Below are positions 34,388 through 42,866 of a DNA stretch of 64,000 nt, one piece after another; within the stretch, counting starts at the first letter, position 1, and the number at the start of each line of letters is the position of its first letter. The notes beneath the pieces were generated by a model. It searched no databases. It saw only the letters and a program-made list of their open reading frames with translations, and was not told where the DNA came from. Source of the DNA: Bacillus timonensis (lineage in GTDB: Bacteria; Bacillota; Bacilli; Bacillales; Bacillaceae_L); contig NZ_HE610986.1 in assembly GCF_000285535.1 (NCBI RefSeq), positions 275,760 to 339,759 of the forward strand, in the 5' to 3' direction. Position numbers and translations under genes: made by a program.

Positions 34388-35206
34388 TTATGAATGAGGA
34401 CGCCAACGGCCAAAGCCACCCTCTGTATGAATGATTTGTCCGGTAATCCAGGATGCTTCTTCCGTTAATAACCACGCAATAAGCCGTGCAGGGTCTTCAG
34501 GTTGTCCCATTCTACCAAATGGAAACATTGGTTTCAGACTTTCCCACAATTCTTTCGTCATATACCCGGTATCGACCGGCCCTGGATTCACGGTATTGAC
34601 AGTAATATTTTGATCAGCCAGTTGATCAGCTATTGTGAGCGTAAGATCAGCTAGTGCTCCTTTTGATGCAACGTATGCGATTTCACCAAACATTGGCCCT
34701 AACCTTTGTCCCGAAGTCATGAAAATGATTCTGCCCCCGCCTGAATGAGTGTCGTGTTGTTTCGCAAAAAATTGTGATAGTAAAATTGATGAGCGTGCAT
34801 TAACTGCCCAGTGTTTATCTAGCATGTCTACAGTTAACTCGCCAATTGCACCATCACTTCCACTCATTGCATGATTGCAAACAAGAGCATCTATATGGCC
34901 ACAATTTTTACTGATTTCATCCATCAGCCTTTTTGGTTCTGCCGGGTCTAAAAAATCTCCACTACTATCATACAGAGATGCATCATCTCGTAGCTCAGCT
35001 TTTATTCCTTTAACTACTTCGCTCAAATCGTCTGCGCCCCAGGCTTGTTCTTTATCATGTGACTGGAAATGATGAATAATCACAGATGCTCCCCATGCTG
35101 CCACTTGACGAGCAATTGCATACCCGATACCTTGGCGACGACTAACTCCAGTTATCAATACTTTTTTACCTTTAAGTGGGTATTGGTCTCGAATTAAGTG
35201 ACTCAT
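34388..35206 (-). CDS. Short-chain dehydrogenase/reductase
   Basis: 272-residue NAD(P)-dependent oxidoreductase of the classical SDR type. The cofactor motif is TGVSRRQGIGYA (about 20-31), NHAMSG replaces the usual NNAG, the catalytic Ser lies in IFMTSGQR and Tyr/Lys in YVASK. An insertion around residues 45-80 makes it slightly longer than FabG. The substrate is unknown. The ATG has AAGGAGG upstream. It is followed closely by no other gene on its strand. Confidence 0.9.
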   Translation of the reverse strand: MSHLIRDQYPLKGKKVLITGVSRRQGIGYAIARQVAAWGASVIIHHFQSHDKEQAWGADDLSEVVKGIKAELRDDASLYDSSGDFLDPAEPKRLMDEISKNCGHIDALVCNHAMSGSDGAIGELTVDMLDKHWAVNARSSILLSQFFAKQHDTHSGGGRIIFMTSGQRLGPMFGEIAYVASKGALADLTLTIADQLADQNITVNTVNPGPVDTGYMTKELWESLKPMFPFGRMGQPEDPARLIAWLLTEEASWITGQIIHTEGGFGRWRPHS

Positions 35207-35232
35207 TATTCGTGACCTCCTTATTCGTTAGA

Positions 35233-36777
35233 TTAAAATTCTCCAGGATATTTCTCTTTTGCTTGCCGTTTTAATTCACCCATAATTGTTGTTTGGTTTG
35301 ATAATTGTTCGCTTTGAAAAATAAATCGGTAGGCTTCAACTTCTTTCCCTTGATTTTTCAATTGATGAAAAATTGATATTTCATTCACCCATTCTTGATA
35401 GAATGGAACATTTCCAAATGAGTCCATTTTTGATAATTCTAAAGCTTTGTTTGCCATATCAAGAGATTCCTTAGTGTTGAAAATTATAAGAAGATAGGAT
35501 AAATTTAGAAATGAAACTCCATCGTTCGGTGTTAACTGGGAAACTTTACGTCTAGCTTCAAGCGCCTCATCCCACCGCTGTTGTTCTTCAAGTAAGAGTG
35601 CGAATTGATGCCATGCTAAACTTTCATCAGGGTATTTCCTAATAATTTCAAGATACATTTTCTCTGCTGTTTCATTGTCACCTTCCTGCCAAGCACGCCA
35701 TGCTTTATCTAATTCTTCATTTACTGAGAAAATGGTTTGGTTCAAGGTACTCAATTGTAAGCCTGTTATCTTTTCGAACGATACCTCGAATGAATCAGTT
35801 TCCTTTTGGTCTAAAAGAATACTAGCTAATATTTTCTTACCATGTTGTCCCACAAGATAATCAATTGCTTTTTTCGCTAAGTAATAGGTGTCCGAGCTCT
35901 CAGATGCGGAGTTCCAGTCTTTTGATGTATGTAGGTCTGAGAAGGATAAATTTGTGTCTAAAATTCCTGGTGTTCTGGGGGTGTCAATGATTTGATAATG
36001 GATGTATTCGCTTATTCCTTCGTTATACCAGAGTGGTACGTCATCATGTTGTAGTCCAACTTTCAATGAAAAAAGATCTAAAAGATAATGGGTGTACTCG
36101 TGTGCGAAAGCCCCCACCATAAATGTTTCATCTTTACTGTTCTGGTAAATCAGCACCGTTTTATTTTTGTTGTCGTAGGCTCCATCAATTAATTCAGGTA
36201 AAAACGGCATTAACTCATAATAATCGTTTGAATTACGAAGGACAACGACTTCTAAAGGGTCTCTTTTGGCGATTGCCTGACCAAACATTTCCTCTTCTAC
36301 TCTTTTGATTTCCTCCATTGATTCAATGAGTTTATATACTTGTTTTTCTGTTTCAGGATGGTACTTAAAAGTGATGTGTTGATGTTCTAAAACCGGGTAG
36401 TCCTTTGTCATCATTGTTTCTGAAATCTCTCTTACTACTGTGATTTGTTGCAGAAGTTTCAACTTATCTCCTACCGACATGTCGCCAAATTTATAGTGAA
36501 GGATAAAATGATAAAAACAAATCCCGCATAGTAATATAATTGTGGCAACTAAATAAACGTACGTCAACAAAATGCAACTCTTATTTTGTATAAATAAGAA
36601 TTTTCTTTTGCCTAAACCAACTGCCACAATTATCATTAATGTAACCAAAGCTATTAAACCGACAACTAGAATAATAAGTCCTATTATGTTATTTACAAAC
36701 AGATAAATGACTGCTATCAAAAAAGCTGTTAATACAAGGCTAGATATTAAAAATAGTATATTTCGAGCTATTCGCAT
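35233..36777 (-). CDS. Membrane-anchored zinc metalloprotease with TPR tail (peptidase MA-like)
   Basis: 514 residues. Three hydrophobic helices occupy about residues 8-30, 31-54 and 70-92. A gluzincin-type domain follows with HEYTH at 226-230 and the downstream acidic ligand region WYNEGISEY (Glu253/Glu257). The C-terminal 150 residues form two or three TPR-like helical pairs (EGDNETAEKMYLEIIRKYPD, WDEALEARRKVSQLTPNDG). The start at 36777 follows GGGGGTC; the frame to 36831 is probably untranslated. The substrate is unknown; a surface protease or scaffold is likely. Confidence 0.78.
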   Translation of the reverse strand: MRIARNILFLISSLVLTAFLIAVIYLFVNNIIGLIILVVGLIALVTLMIIVAVGLGKRKFLFIQNKSCILLTYVYLVATIILLCGICFYHFILHYKFGDMSVGDKLKLLQQITVVREISETMMTKDYPVLEHQHITFKYHPETEKQVYKLIESMEEIKRVEEEMFGQAIAKRDPLEVVVLRNSNDYYELMPFLPELIDGAYDNKNKTVLIYQNSKDETFMVGAFAHEYTHYLLDLFSLKVGLQHDDVPLWYNEGISEYIHYQIIDTPRTPGILDTNLSFSDLHTSKDWNSASESSDTYYLAKKAIDYLVGQHGKKILASILLDQKETDSFEVSFEKITGLQLSTLNQTIFSVNEELDKAWRAWQEGDNETAEKMYLEIIRKYPDESLAWHQFALLLEEQQRWDEALEARRKVSQLTPNDGVSFLNLSYLLIIFNTKESLDMANKALELSKMDSFGNVPFYQEWVNEISIFHQLKNQGKEVEAYRFIFQSEQLSNQTTIMGELKRQAKEKYPGEF

Positions 36778-36914
36778 GAAAGACCCCCAGCAAATTCTTA
36801 TATACTCTTCTAAATTAGCACATTTTTCCAAATGTTACATCTATTTTTCCTACCATTTGGAAAATTACAGGTTTTAACAAATTAGAGATTAATAATTACG
36901 GTTGCCCTTTTTCA

Positions 36915-36956
36915 CATAAAAATAAGCCCAAAGAATGTCTATATGACATTCTTTGG
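36915..36956 (-). terminator. Terminator after the gene at 36958
   Basis: On the minus strand CCAAAGAATGTC pairs with GACATTCTTTGG over a 5-base loop, followed by GCTTATTTTTATG. Confidence 0.88.
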
Positions 36957-36957
36957 A

Positions 36958-37308
36958 CTATATCTTCCTTGCTACTTTATTAGCTTTGATTTTCATAATC
37001 CACTTCGTTATTAAGTGAGTTAAAAGCACTAGTAACGTATTAAGACCTATAATTACGATTGAGAAAAGCACATATGCAACTAATAACCACCCGATCGCTT
37101 CAGCTTGTTGTCCACCCTTGTTGGCTACATAATACACATAGAGTACAATAAAAACAATTTGGACTCCAGATGCTAGTATACAATTGATTGCAAAAAACTT
37201 ATCTAATCTCTGGCTCTTTCGAGTTGCTCTTATTTGTAATGGTATTCCCACTACTGCGGGGCTTAAAGCAACCATATAGAATAAAAATCCCTCTATCAAT
37301 TCCCCCAT
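36958..37308 (-). CDS. Membrane protein, unknown function
   Basis: 116 residues with three hydrophobic segments, about 6-25, 38-62 and 73-100, and a Lys-rich C-terminus (KWIMKIKANKVARKI). GELIEGFLFYMVALSPAVVG opens the protein. No catalytic motif is seen and the family is not recognised. The ATG follows GGGAGGTCAAGC. It lies 31 bases downstream of the small gene ending at 37340 and may be cotranscribed. Confidence 0.65.
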   Translation of the reverse strand: MGELIEGFLFYMVALSPAVVGIPLQIRATRKSQRLDKFFAINCILASGVQIVFIVLYVYYVANKGGQQAEAIGWLLVAYVLFSIVIIGLNTLLVLLTHLITKWIMKIKANKVARKI

Positions 37309-37339
37309 GCTTGACCTCCCTCGATACTCTCAATGATTA

Positions 37340-37504
37340 TCATTTCCTCTTCTCTTCTTTTACTGCTAGAATCTGAGTTTCTGTCCCGTATTCTCTGCGA
37401 ATGGTTTTTCTCGCTTCTGCGGATGTCCTTGCATTGACTGGCATCACTTTTGTTTTAGCATCTATTTCGATTTCGACAAGAAAGCATTTAGCACCACATC
37501 TCAA
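37340..37504 (-). CDS. 54-residue soluble protein, unknown function
   Basis: TTG start with GGTGGAGGG 6 bases upstream; an ATG 30 bases further upstream lacks a site. The product begins (M)RCGAKCFLVEIEID and continues MPVNARTSAEARKTIRREY, a beta-beta-alpha pattern with a basic helix. The regular composition suggests a real small protein; the function is unknown. Possibly cotranscribed with the membrane protein at 36958. Confidence 0.6.
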   Translation of the reverse strand: MRCGAKCFLVEIEIDAKTKVMPVNARTSAEARKTIRREYGTETQILAVKEEKRK

Positions 37505-37710
37505 GAGAATCCCTCCACCTAGTTCCAGTTTCATCCATTTTTAACATGATTCATCCAACTCCACTATATATTTTTATGTCTTGAAAAGAAACACTTTTAT
37601 ACGCGCCATTGCATTTTCAGCCGAAAAGTCCTGTGGTACATTAGTCCCATTTCCAATGGAGATGGAGTTTCCTATACTTATAGAAAAAGGAAATATAAGG
37701 GAGTTAATCA

Positions 37711-38679
37711 ATGAAGGAAATTAATTGGTCGAAACTGCTGGCTTTCGCAACATTTATCTTTATCATTTATACAAATTACGACAATCTTCAGGAGCATAAG
37801 GAGTTTCTTAAGGAAGCGAACGCAAATCAGGTTGAAGAGAGAATTTGGCGTAAGTATATTGTGAATGGTTTATTAGAGGGTCCAATCTTTACTGTTCAAA
37901 TCGGAGCGTTGCCTGAAAGTAGTATCCCCACAAAGCATAATGATTCAATGGTTATTATCGATCATGATTTATTTGAACAAGTGGACGTTGGAGATACGAT
38001 TCCAGGTTATGAAGTGGACGGAAAATTTTACACAGATACGCTGTTAAAAGAGGAAGTTCGTTGGTTTTATATCCTTTTATCCGTTTTTAGTCTGTATCCA
38101 ATCGGATATATTTTATATTGGCTTTTCAAAATTAGAGCCATTTGGGAATTGTTCGCCACCCTCTCAAAACGTTTATACCTGGATAAAATTGCGGGTTTTG
38201 TTATTTCCTTTTTCATTTTTGGCGGTGTGATTGGCGCAATTCTTCTCTTTCTATCGACTGATACAAAATCAGCAATTGAAGATGGGTATGAAAAATATAT
38301 TGGAAAAAATCACGCTGAAACAACAGCAATCGTTACAGATCGTGGTTTTGATAGAGGAACATCAAGATATAACACAACTGAGTATTACATTTCCTTGATG
38401 TATAAACCGAAGAATCATGAAAGTATTTTTATCGTTAAGGGTGTGACACGGCATACATATAACAAATATACGAAGGAAATGCCGATTATTTATAATGTGG
38501 ATAACCCGTATCAAGTCTATGCCAAAGAAATGGATTTTAAGGATTACACCGATATCCTTCTGACAGATACCATGTTTCTCACGGCCATGTCCATCATTCT
38601 TATCATTTTATTAGGCTGGCTTCCATTTCTGTTATGGAAACGGAAAAAACACAAATCACAAAAGGACCATCCATTTTAG
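37711..38679 (+). CDS. Membrane protein with DUF3592-like extracytoplasmic domain
   Basis: 322 residues. An N-terminal helix (about 8-24) is followed by an outside region, two helices (117-138 and 162-184), a beta-rich segment with ATTAIVTDRGFDRG and IFIVKGVTRHTYNKY, then a final helix (285-305) and a basic tail. The beta segment resembles DUF3592. The function is unknown. The ATG follows AAGGGAG. A bidirectional terminator lies immediately after the stop. Confidence 0.65.
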   Translation: MKEINWSKLLAFATFIFIIYTNYDNLQEHKEFLKEANANQVEERIWRKYIVNGLLEGPIFTVQIGALPESSIPTKHNDSMVIIDHDLFEQVDVGDTIPGYEVDGKFYTDTLLKEEVRWFYILLSVFSLYPIGYILYWLFKIRAIWELFATLSKRLYLDKIAGFVISFFIFGGVIGAILLFLSTDTKSAIEDGYEKYIGKNHAETTAIVTDRGFDRGTSRYNTTEYYISLMYKPKNHESIFIVKGVTRHTYNKYTKEMPIIYNVDNPYQVYAKEMDFKDYTDILLTDTMFLTAMSIILIILLGWLPFLLWKRKKHKSQKDHPF

Positions 38680-38696
38680 AAGTGGATGGTCCTTTT
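38659..38696. terminator. Bidirectional terminator
   Basis: AAAGGACCATCCA pairs with TGGATGGTCCTTT (13 bp) and serves both convergent genes. It overlaps the stop of the plus-strand gene and has T-runs on both sides. Confidence 0.9.
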
Positions 38697-38701
38697 TTAC
38701 A

Positions 38702-39166
38702 TTAATCTCTTTCTCTTGCCTTTTGTGTATCACGAATGTTCTTTTGAACAGTAATTGCCGCAAAAATACTTAGCACGAATGCCATCCCGTAAAATCCTTT
38801 TTCGCTTAATACTATACTTCCAGCGTTGTATAAACCGATAGCCATCAATGAAATCGATACAATAAGAGCAACCCAGCTAATTCCATAATAAATACTTGTA
38901 ACTGGAATTCCCTCTTCTTTATCCCTTACTGCTTTTTGTAAAGAAACCGATGCATACAGACCGAATATTAAAATCGCAAAATAATATCCTTTTTCATTCA
39001 GTTCCATTGCTGCATTAAATAAACCGATAAGATAAGCGGAAACACCAACCAATAACGCTCCCCAGGAAGCTCCTTTAAAGGCTGCAGTCGGTTCTCCTTC
39101 TTTCCGCTCCACTTTCACTTTTGGTTTTTCATGCTTTTCTTTATCAACAATGATTTCATTCTCCAT
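38702..39166 (-). CDS. YiaA/YiaB-family inner membrane protein
   Basis: 154 residues. A charged N-terminus (1-30) precedes two repeats of a two-helix unit: AAFKGASWGALLVGVSAYLI with LNEKGYYFAILIFGLYASVSLQK, then YYGISWVALIVSISLMAIGL with LSEKGFYGMAFVLSIFAAITVQK. This duplicated yiaA/B domain identifies the family, of unknown role. ATG at 39166 follows GGAGGGG at 9 bases. The internal duplication is clear by eye. Confidence 0.8.
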   Translation of the reverse strand: MENEIIVDKEKHEKPKVKVERKEGEPTAAFKGASWGALLVGVSAYLIGLFNAAMELNEKGYYFAILIFGLYASVSLQKAVRDKEEGIPVTSIYYGISWVALIVSISLMAIGLYNAGSIVLSEKGFYGMAFVLSIFAAITVQKNIRDTQKARERD

Positions 39167-39268
39167 TGAATATGTCCCCTCCATTTTTCATCTAAAACTT
39201 CCACATAAACCCATTATACAGAAATTTCTTAACTTTATTCTCAGATTCCAAACCTGTTCTTGGTTCGT

Positions 39269-39577
39269 CTAGGAATCCACGTATTTTTTTAACAGCCGAT
39301 AACCACCGATTATGACATAAGATGCGAACCCTAAAACGATGAAAAGTCGAATGATAAAATGTTCAGTAACTTGGAGTACAAAAATCAATGATATAAGGAA
39401 TATACATACACCTGCCATAAATTTCGTATAACGAATAGCATCATCCGAAAACTCAGGTTCTTCTTTATACATCCATCTTTCCCCAAACAGCATACTCTCT
39501 TCAGGGTTAAAATAGGTCCAAATTAACACGGCATACACAGGAATCATGAAAATAAAATACAAAATGGCATCTGCCAA
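39269..39577 (-). CDS. Small membrane protein, unknown function
   Basis: 102 residues with helices at about 4-22, 49-67 and 72-92. A soluble loop with FGERWMYKEEPEFSDDAIRY lies between the first two. I do not recognise the family. The ATG has AGGGGGGAA upstream. It is separated from its neighbours by about 70-100 bases without obvious terminators. Confidence 0.6.
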   Translation of the reverse strand: MADAILYFIFMIPVYAVLIWTYFNPEESMLFGERWMYKEEPEFSDDAIRYTKFMAGVCIFLISLIFVLQVTEHFIIRLFIVLGFASYVIIGGYRLLKKYVDS

Positions 39578-39645
39578 AGCATTCCCCCCTAGTGATGGTA
39601 TGTTCTTTTGTATATCATACGTACGAACTCATGTATGGTTTCATA

Positions 39646-40371
39646 TTACTCTGTCTTTGTTATCCATTGGATAGTATATGCATCTATATATCTAGTACTT
39701 TTCATTGTTGATAAATCCATAATATACGTGTGACCCACTGAATCTTGAAAAAGCCCCTCTAAAATTGTTCCTAACGATGTTACATGCTCCATTGAATGAT
39801 AAACAAGATATTTTCCATCCGGTGAAAATCCAATAGGAGTATATCCAGTAAATTTTTCGTTCCCATCATAAATACCGTGGAACTTTTTAATCACTTTTTC
39901 ATTCCCATCTTCCAATAAATAAAGTGAACCTTGTTGATCGATAACTGAGAGATTTTCAAATTGATTTTGAATATATTCTGTATGTTCCATCATTTCTTGC
40001 TTATGTTTCAATGTTGGCTTGGTTTCTCCATCCTTTAGGGAAAACATACTCCAAGAACCATCATGCATCGCGATGAAAGATATCGTTTGATATGCTTTGT
40101 CATAATGAAAGTCGATAATATTATCATTATTACCCCCGTAGTTATCCTTACCCTTTCCTTTATGGCTATAAATCAATGTCTCATTTTGCAATGAAGCATC
40201 TGATTTAAATAGCGTAAGTACCCCATCTACTCTTTTCGTATAATAGATTGTACCTTCTACATCCTCTAATAGATTAGCGTTCATCGTACTTTTAAAATAC
40301 TGAAAACCATTTAGGAATATAACAATGGATGCCAATAGGAAAAGAATAGTGATGATTACTGTTTTCTTCAA
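39646..40371 (-). CDS. Signal-anchored protein with beta-propeller-like repeats
   Basis: 241 residues with an N-terminal anchor helix (about 5-26). The remainder is exported and rich in WD40/TolB-like strands: GVLTLFKSDASL, QTISFIAMHDGSWSMFSL, QGSLYLLEDGNEKVI and FSPDGKYLVYHS. The last is the classical TolB-propeller turn. Function is unknown. The ATG follows TAGGAGGTGGACC. Single gene. Confidence 0.6.
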   Translation of the reverse strand: MKKTVIITILFLLASIVIFLNGFQYFKSTMNANLLEDVEGTIYYTKRVDGVLTLFKSDASLQNETLIYSHKGKGKDNYGGNNDNIIDFHYDKAYQTISFIAMHDGSWSMFSLKDGETKPTLKHKQEMMEHTEYIQNQFENLSVIDQQGSLYLLEDGNEKVIKKFHGIYDGNEKFTGYTPIGFSPDGKYLVYHSMEHVTSLGTILEGLFQDSVGHTYIMDLSTMKSTRYIDAYTIQWITKTE

Positions 40372-40610
40372 ACAGGTCCACCTCCTAATCTCGTATGATA
40401 TAGACTAAAAAATTGAATCATTTATCCATTTCACTACACATACATACGAAAATATGACATTATTTGTTGCTTTTTATCCAAGAAAGAGCATCACAGGTAT
40501 GAGCACTTTACCTTCGTGACAATGACCCATTTTCATGGTGAATCGTAGCAAATAAATCCTAGGTGAGTATACTGTAGGGAATCTACACAATAAAGAAAAG
40601 GAGAATGAAT

Positions 40611-40847
40611 ATGGATCTAAATATTTCTAACGTAAATGCGTTACAAAGTCAGTACTTGCCACCACAACCCACTTATGTAGCACCACAACCAACTTTTGCA
40701 GCACCTAGCTATGATTACATTGAGCCTAGCTATGGTTATGGGTATGGGTACGCTGGTCCTGTACATTGTCACAATACTTTTGTATTAGTCGTTGTGTTGT
40801 TTATTTTATTAATCATTATAGGTGCTTGCTACTTCCCTAAATGTTAG
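40611..40847 (+). CDS. YjcZ-like small sporulation-type protein with extended N-terminus
   Basis: 78 residues. The C-terminus FVLVVVLFILLIIIGACYF is the typical YjcZ-family membrane segment. YjcZ relatives are usually 25-50 residues; here a Pro/Gln/Tyr-rich N-terminal half precedes it (QSQYLPPQPTYVAPQPTFAA, then YGYGYGYAGP). Several YjcZ proteins are found in spores. The second ATG (40611) has AAGGAG at 7 bases and is preferred over 40605. A strong terminator follows. Confidence 0.75.
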   Translation: MDLNISNVNALQSQYLPPQPTYVAPQPTFAAPSYDYIEPSYGYGYGYAGPVHCHNTFVLVVVLFILLIIIGACYFPKC

Positions 40848-40878
40848 TTAAATGTTAGCATTCAAACCAACACCACAC

Positions 40879-40917
40879 AAAAACAAGAACATACCTCGTT
40901 TATGTTCTTGTTTTTTT
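40879..40917 (+). terminator. Terminator after the YjcZ-like gene
   Basis: AAAACAAGAACATA pairs with TATGTTCTTGTTTT, ending in seven T. Confidence 0.9.
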
Positions 40918-40949
40918 GATAAAATTATTGTCTTTAGGAGTCTGATTAC

Positions 40950-41147
40950 TTAATGCTTTTTTTTCACCGAATCTATCAGGTAGTAAAGAAGGGCAATAAC
41001 AAATGCTTGAAGTATAAGAATGATGGTACCGAATGTATAAACTGCTGATTCGACGTGGTCCCCACCATCAAATACGTTTAACAATGCATAAAAGAAAACG
41101 ATACAGATTAATAGGGTTAAGAAAAAGATACTCACGAACTTTGACAT
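40950..41147 (-). CDS. 65-residue two-helix membrane protein
   Basis: Helices at about 4-26 and 36-58 are joined by an acidic loop (DGGDHVESA); the tail is basic (SVKKKH). The ATG follows GGGGGCTAAAGT, a modest site. No family is recognised. It converges on the YjcZ-like gene and is likely monocistronic. Confidence 0.55.
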   Translation of the reverse strand: MSKFVSIFFLTLLICIVFFYALLNVFDGGDHVESAVYTFGTIILILQAFVIALLYYLIDSVKKKH

Positions 41148-41364
41148 ACTTTAGCCCCCAACTATCAAATTATAAAGGCGTTTCTCTACACAAGAAGCTC
41201 CATCAAACTCATTTAATTTACCTACTATATATTCTGGAAAACTCACCATATTCCTTCAAGAAATAGTTAGTCCTTCTTCATTTATATTTATTGCATACAC
41301 TACTATACGTGTTCATATATTTGAATAGGACAACCAGTCTTGGAGTCAAATGGGAGGGATTATT

Positions 41365-41562
41365 TTGGATAAGAATGAAAATGCTCCACAAGCGAAGACA
41401 GATAATAGAAATTATATAAGAGTGAATAACAACATTCAATTCACCATTAACTTTGGTGATTCTCTCAATTTGCTAGCCCTGATTGCAGGTGTATTTTTCA
41501 TTAAAACAGTCTCTAAAAAACGTAAAGCCGATAAACGAAAAAAGGCGTTGATCCTTCCATAG
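41365..41562 (+). CDS. 65-residue membrane-anchored peptide
   Basis: TTG start with GGGAGGG 6 bases upstream. A polar N-terminus with an Asn-rich stretch (RVNNNIQFTINFGDS) is followed by one helix (LLALIAGVFFIKTV) and a strongly basic end (KKRKADKRKKALILP). No family is recognised. Its last codons overlap the terminator of the convergent ynfA-like gene. Confidence 0.55.
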   Translation: MDKNENAPQAKTDNRNYIRVNNNIQFTINFGDSLNLLALIAGVFFIKTVSKKRKADKRKKALILP

Positions 41563-41573
41563 ATCATCGCCTT
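41537..41573 (-). terminator. Terminator after the ynfA-like gene
   Basis: On the minus strand AAGGCGATGATC pairs with GATCAACGCCTT, followed by TTTTCG. The stem lies inside the 3-prime end of the convergent peptide gene. Confidence 0.8.
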
Positions 41574-41578
41574 ACTTG

Positions 41579-41914
41579 TTATTGTCGCGGTGCAAATAAC
41601 ATGACTGATACACCAATTATACAGATACCGGCACCTAGCCAATCGTATAAATCCGGTGTTTTTTTATCAATTCCCCACCCCCATAGGACTGAAAGAACGA
41701 TAAAAACTCCACCGTAGGCAGCATATACTCTTCCGAATGATGGAAAGGTTTGAAAGGTCGCAATTACTCCGTATAAAGCTAAAGCAATTCCGCCACCAAT
41801 TCCCCAATAATAGGGTTTTCCTTCTCTCAACCAAAGCCAAATTAAATAACCTCCGCCTATTTCGGCGAGTCCCGCTAGTATAAAAAAGAAAATTGCATGA
41901 ATGATGTAAACCAC
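41579..41914 (-). CDS. YnfA-family (UPF0060) membrane protein
   Basis: 111 residues, four transmembrane helices. Family signatures are [39 protein letters not shown] and [20 protein letters not shown]. YnfA proteins belong to the drug/metabolite exporter superfamily (SMR-like) and some confer tolerance to cationic compounds; the physiological role is unclear. The length is normal. The start follows no strong Shine-Dalgarno sequence. Confidence 0.9.
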   Translation of the reverse strand: MVYIIHAIFFFILAGLAEIGGGYLIWLWLREGKPYYWGIGGGIALALYGVIATFQTFPSFGRVYAAYGGVFIVLSVLWGWGIDKKTPDLYDWLGAGICIIGVSVMLFAPRQ

Positions 41915-42004
41915 GTCCTCATTCTGTAAATTATGATAGGCTCATTATAGCATTCATGTACATCTTCTAAATGTATTAAAACTTCATCTCAGAAAGAGCC
42001 GCTT

Positions 42005-42085
42005 ATGTACTTTTCATCTCGTTCCTTTAATTATCCTGAACATTTTCAACGTGTCGTAAAATATTCAGAGGCATTTGGGTTATAA
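42005..42085 (+). CDS. Possible 26-residue ORF in front of a terminator
   Basis: The 41915-42323 gap holds MYFSSRSFNYPEHFQRVVKY followed by SEAFGL. The start has GAAAGAG 6 bases upstream and the stop lies 6 bases before a strong terminator. The peptide is amphipathic and not recognised. It may be a small protein, the tail of a decayed gene, or part of a non-coding transcript. Nothing else is seen in this gap apart from the terminator and sigma-type promoter motifs. Confidence 0.3.
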   Translation: MYFSSRSFNYPEHFQRVVKYSEAFGL

Positions 42086-42090
42086 AAAAT

Positions 42091-42147
42091 GGAGGGATGT
42101 TCAAGGTTTGAACGTGTGAACGTGTGAACCTTTGAGCACCTCCTTTT
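42091..42147 (+). terminator. Terminator with repeated GTGTGAAC loop
   Basis: GGAGG pairs with CCTCC and GTTCAAGGTT with AACCTTTGAGC, enclosing a loop with direct repeats GAACGTGTGAACGTGTGAAC. TTTTTATT follows. It implies a plus-strand transcript ending here. Confidence 0.7.
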
Positions 42148-42323
42148 TATTATTATTCTTTGCCACAGTATTAAATTCAACATTTAAAGTCTACCTCCTT
42201 CATAGGAAACTATCGTTTGAAACTTTTTTATACAACAAAATGTTATATTAGATTATACATATTTTATTTGTTGAAACCTTTTACTCTTTATCCTGCCTCT
42301 AATAGTTGAAAGGAGGTTACTTA

Positions 42324-42866
42324 ATGTCGAATTCTACGAAATTAGCTGAGTTGGCTATTGCTGGTGACAAACAAGCATTTGAACAACTTATTAAATTTGA
42401 AAGTGAAAAGTTATATAAAATTGCGTATCTTCATATGCGGAATAAAGAGGATTCACTGGATATTATTCAGGAAGCTACTTACAAGGCCTATATTTCCATA
42501 CACCAATTGAAATCGCCCGCTTTTTTTAGTACGTGGTTGGTGAAAATCCTAATTCGTACCGCCTACAAAGAACTTGCACGGAAAAAGAAGGTGGTACAAC
42601 TACCGGAAGAGGGATTAGATTATCTCATTGATTCGAGTCAAACACCTGAGTTGAACCTGTCAATCGATTTATCGGAGGCACTTGAGTCGTTAAATGGGAA
42701 CTATCGAAATGCAATCCTACTTTTCTATTATTACGATTTACCGATTCGAACGATTTCTACAGTTCTAGATAAGCCACAATCTACGATTAAAACATACTTA
42801 CGTCGTGCAAAAGCTGAATTAAGAAAAACGTTAGGGGCTGATTATTATGGGAAAAGATTTATTTAA
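42324..42866 (+). CDS. ECF-type RNA polymerase sigma factor
   Basis: 180 residues. Region 2: LYKIAYLHMRNKEDSLDIIQ then EATYKAYISIHQL. Region 4: LESLNGNYRNAILLFYYYDL with PIRTISTVLDKPQSTIKTYL. The ATG at 42324 has AAAGGAGG at 7 bases. TGAAAC motifs occur 47 and 101 bases upstream (42272 and 42218), the usual ECF -35 in Bacillus, which hints at autoregulation. It overlaps the next gene, a DUF4179-type anti-sigma factor, by 20 bases. The signal is unknown. Confidence 0.9.
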   Translation: MSNSTKLAELAIAGDKQAFEQLIKFESEKLYKIAYLHMRNKEDSLDIIQEATYKAYISIHQLKSPAFFSTWLVKILIRTAYKELARKKKVVQLPEEGLDYLIDSSQTPELNLSIDLSEALESLNGNYRNAILLFYYYDLPIRTISTVLDKPQSTIKTYLRRAKAELRKTLGADYYGKRFI

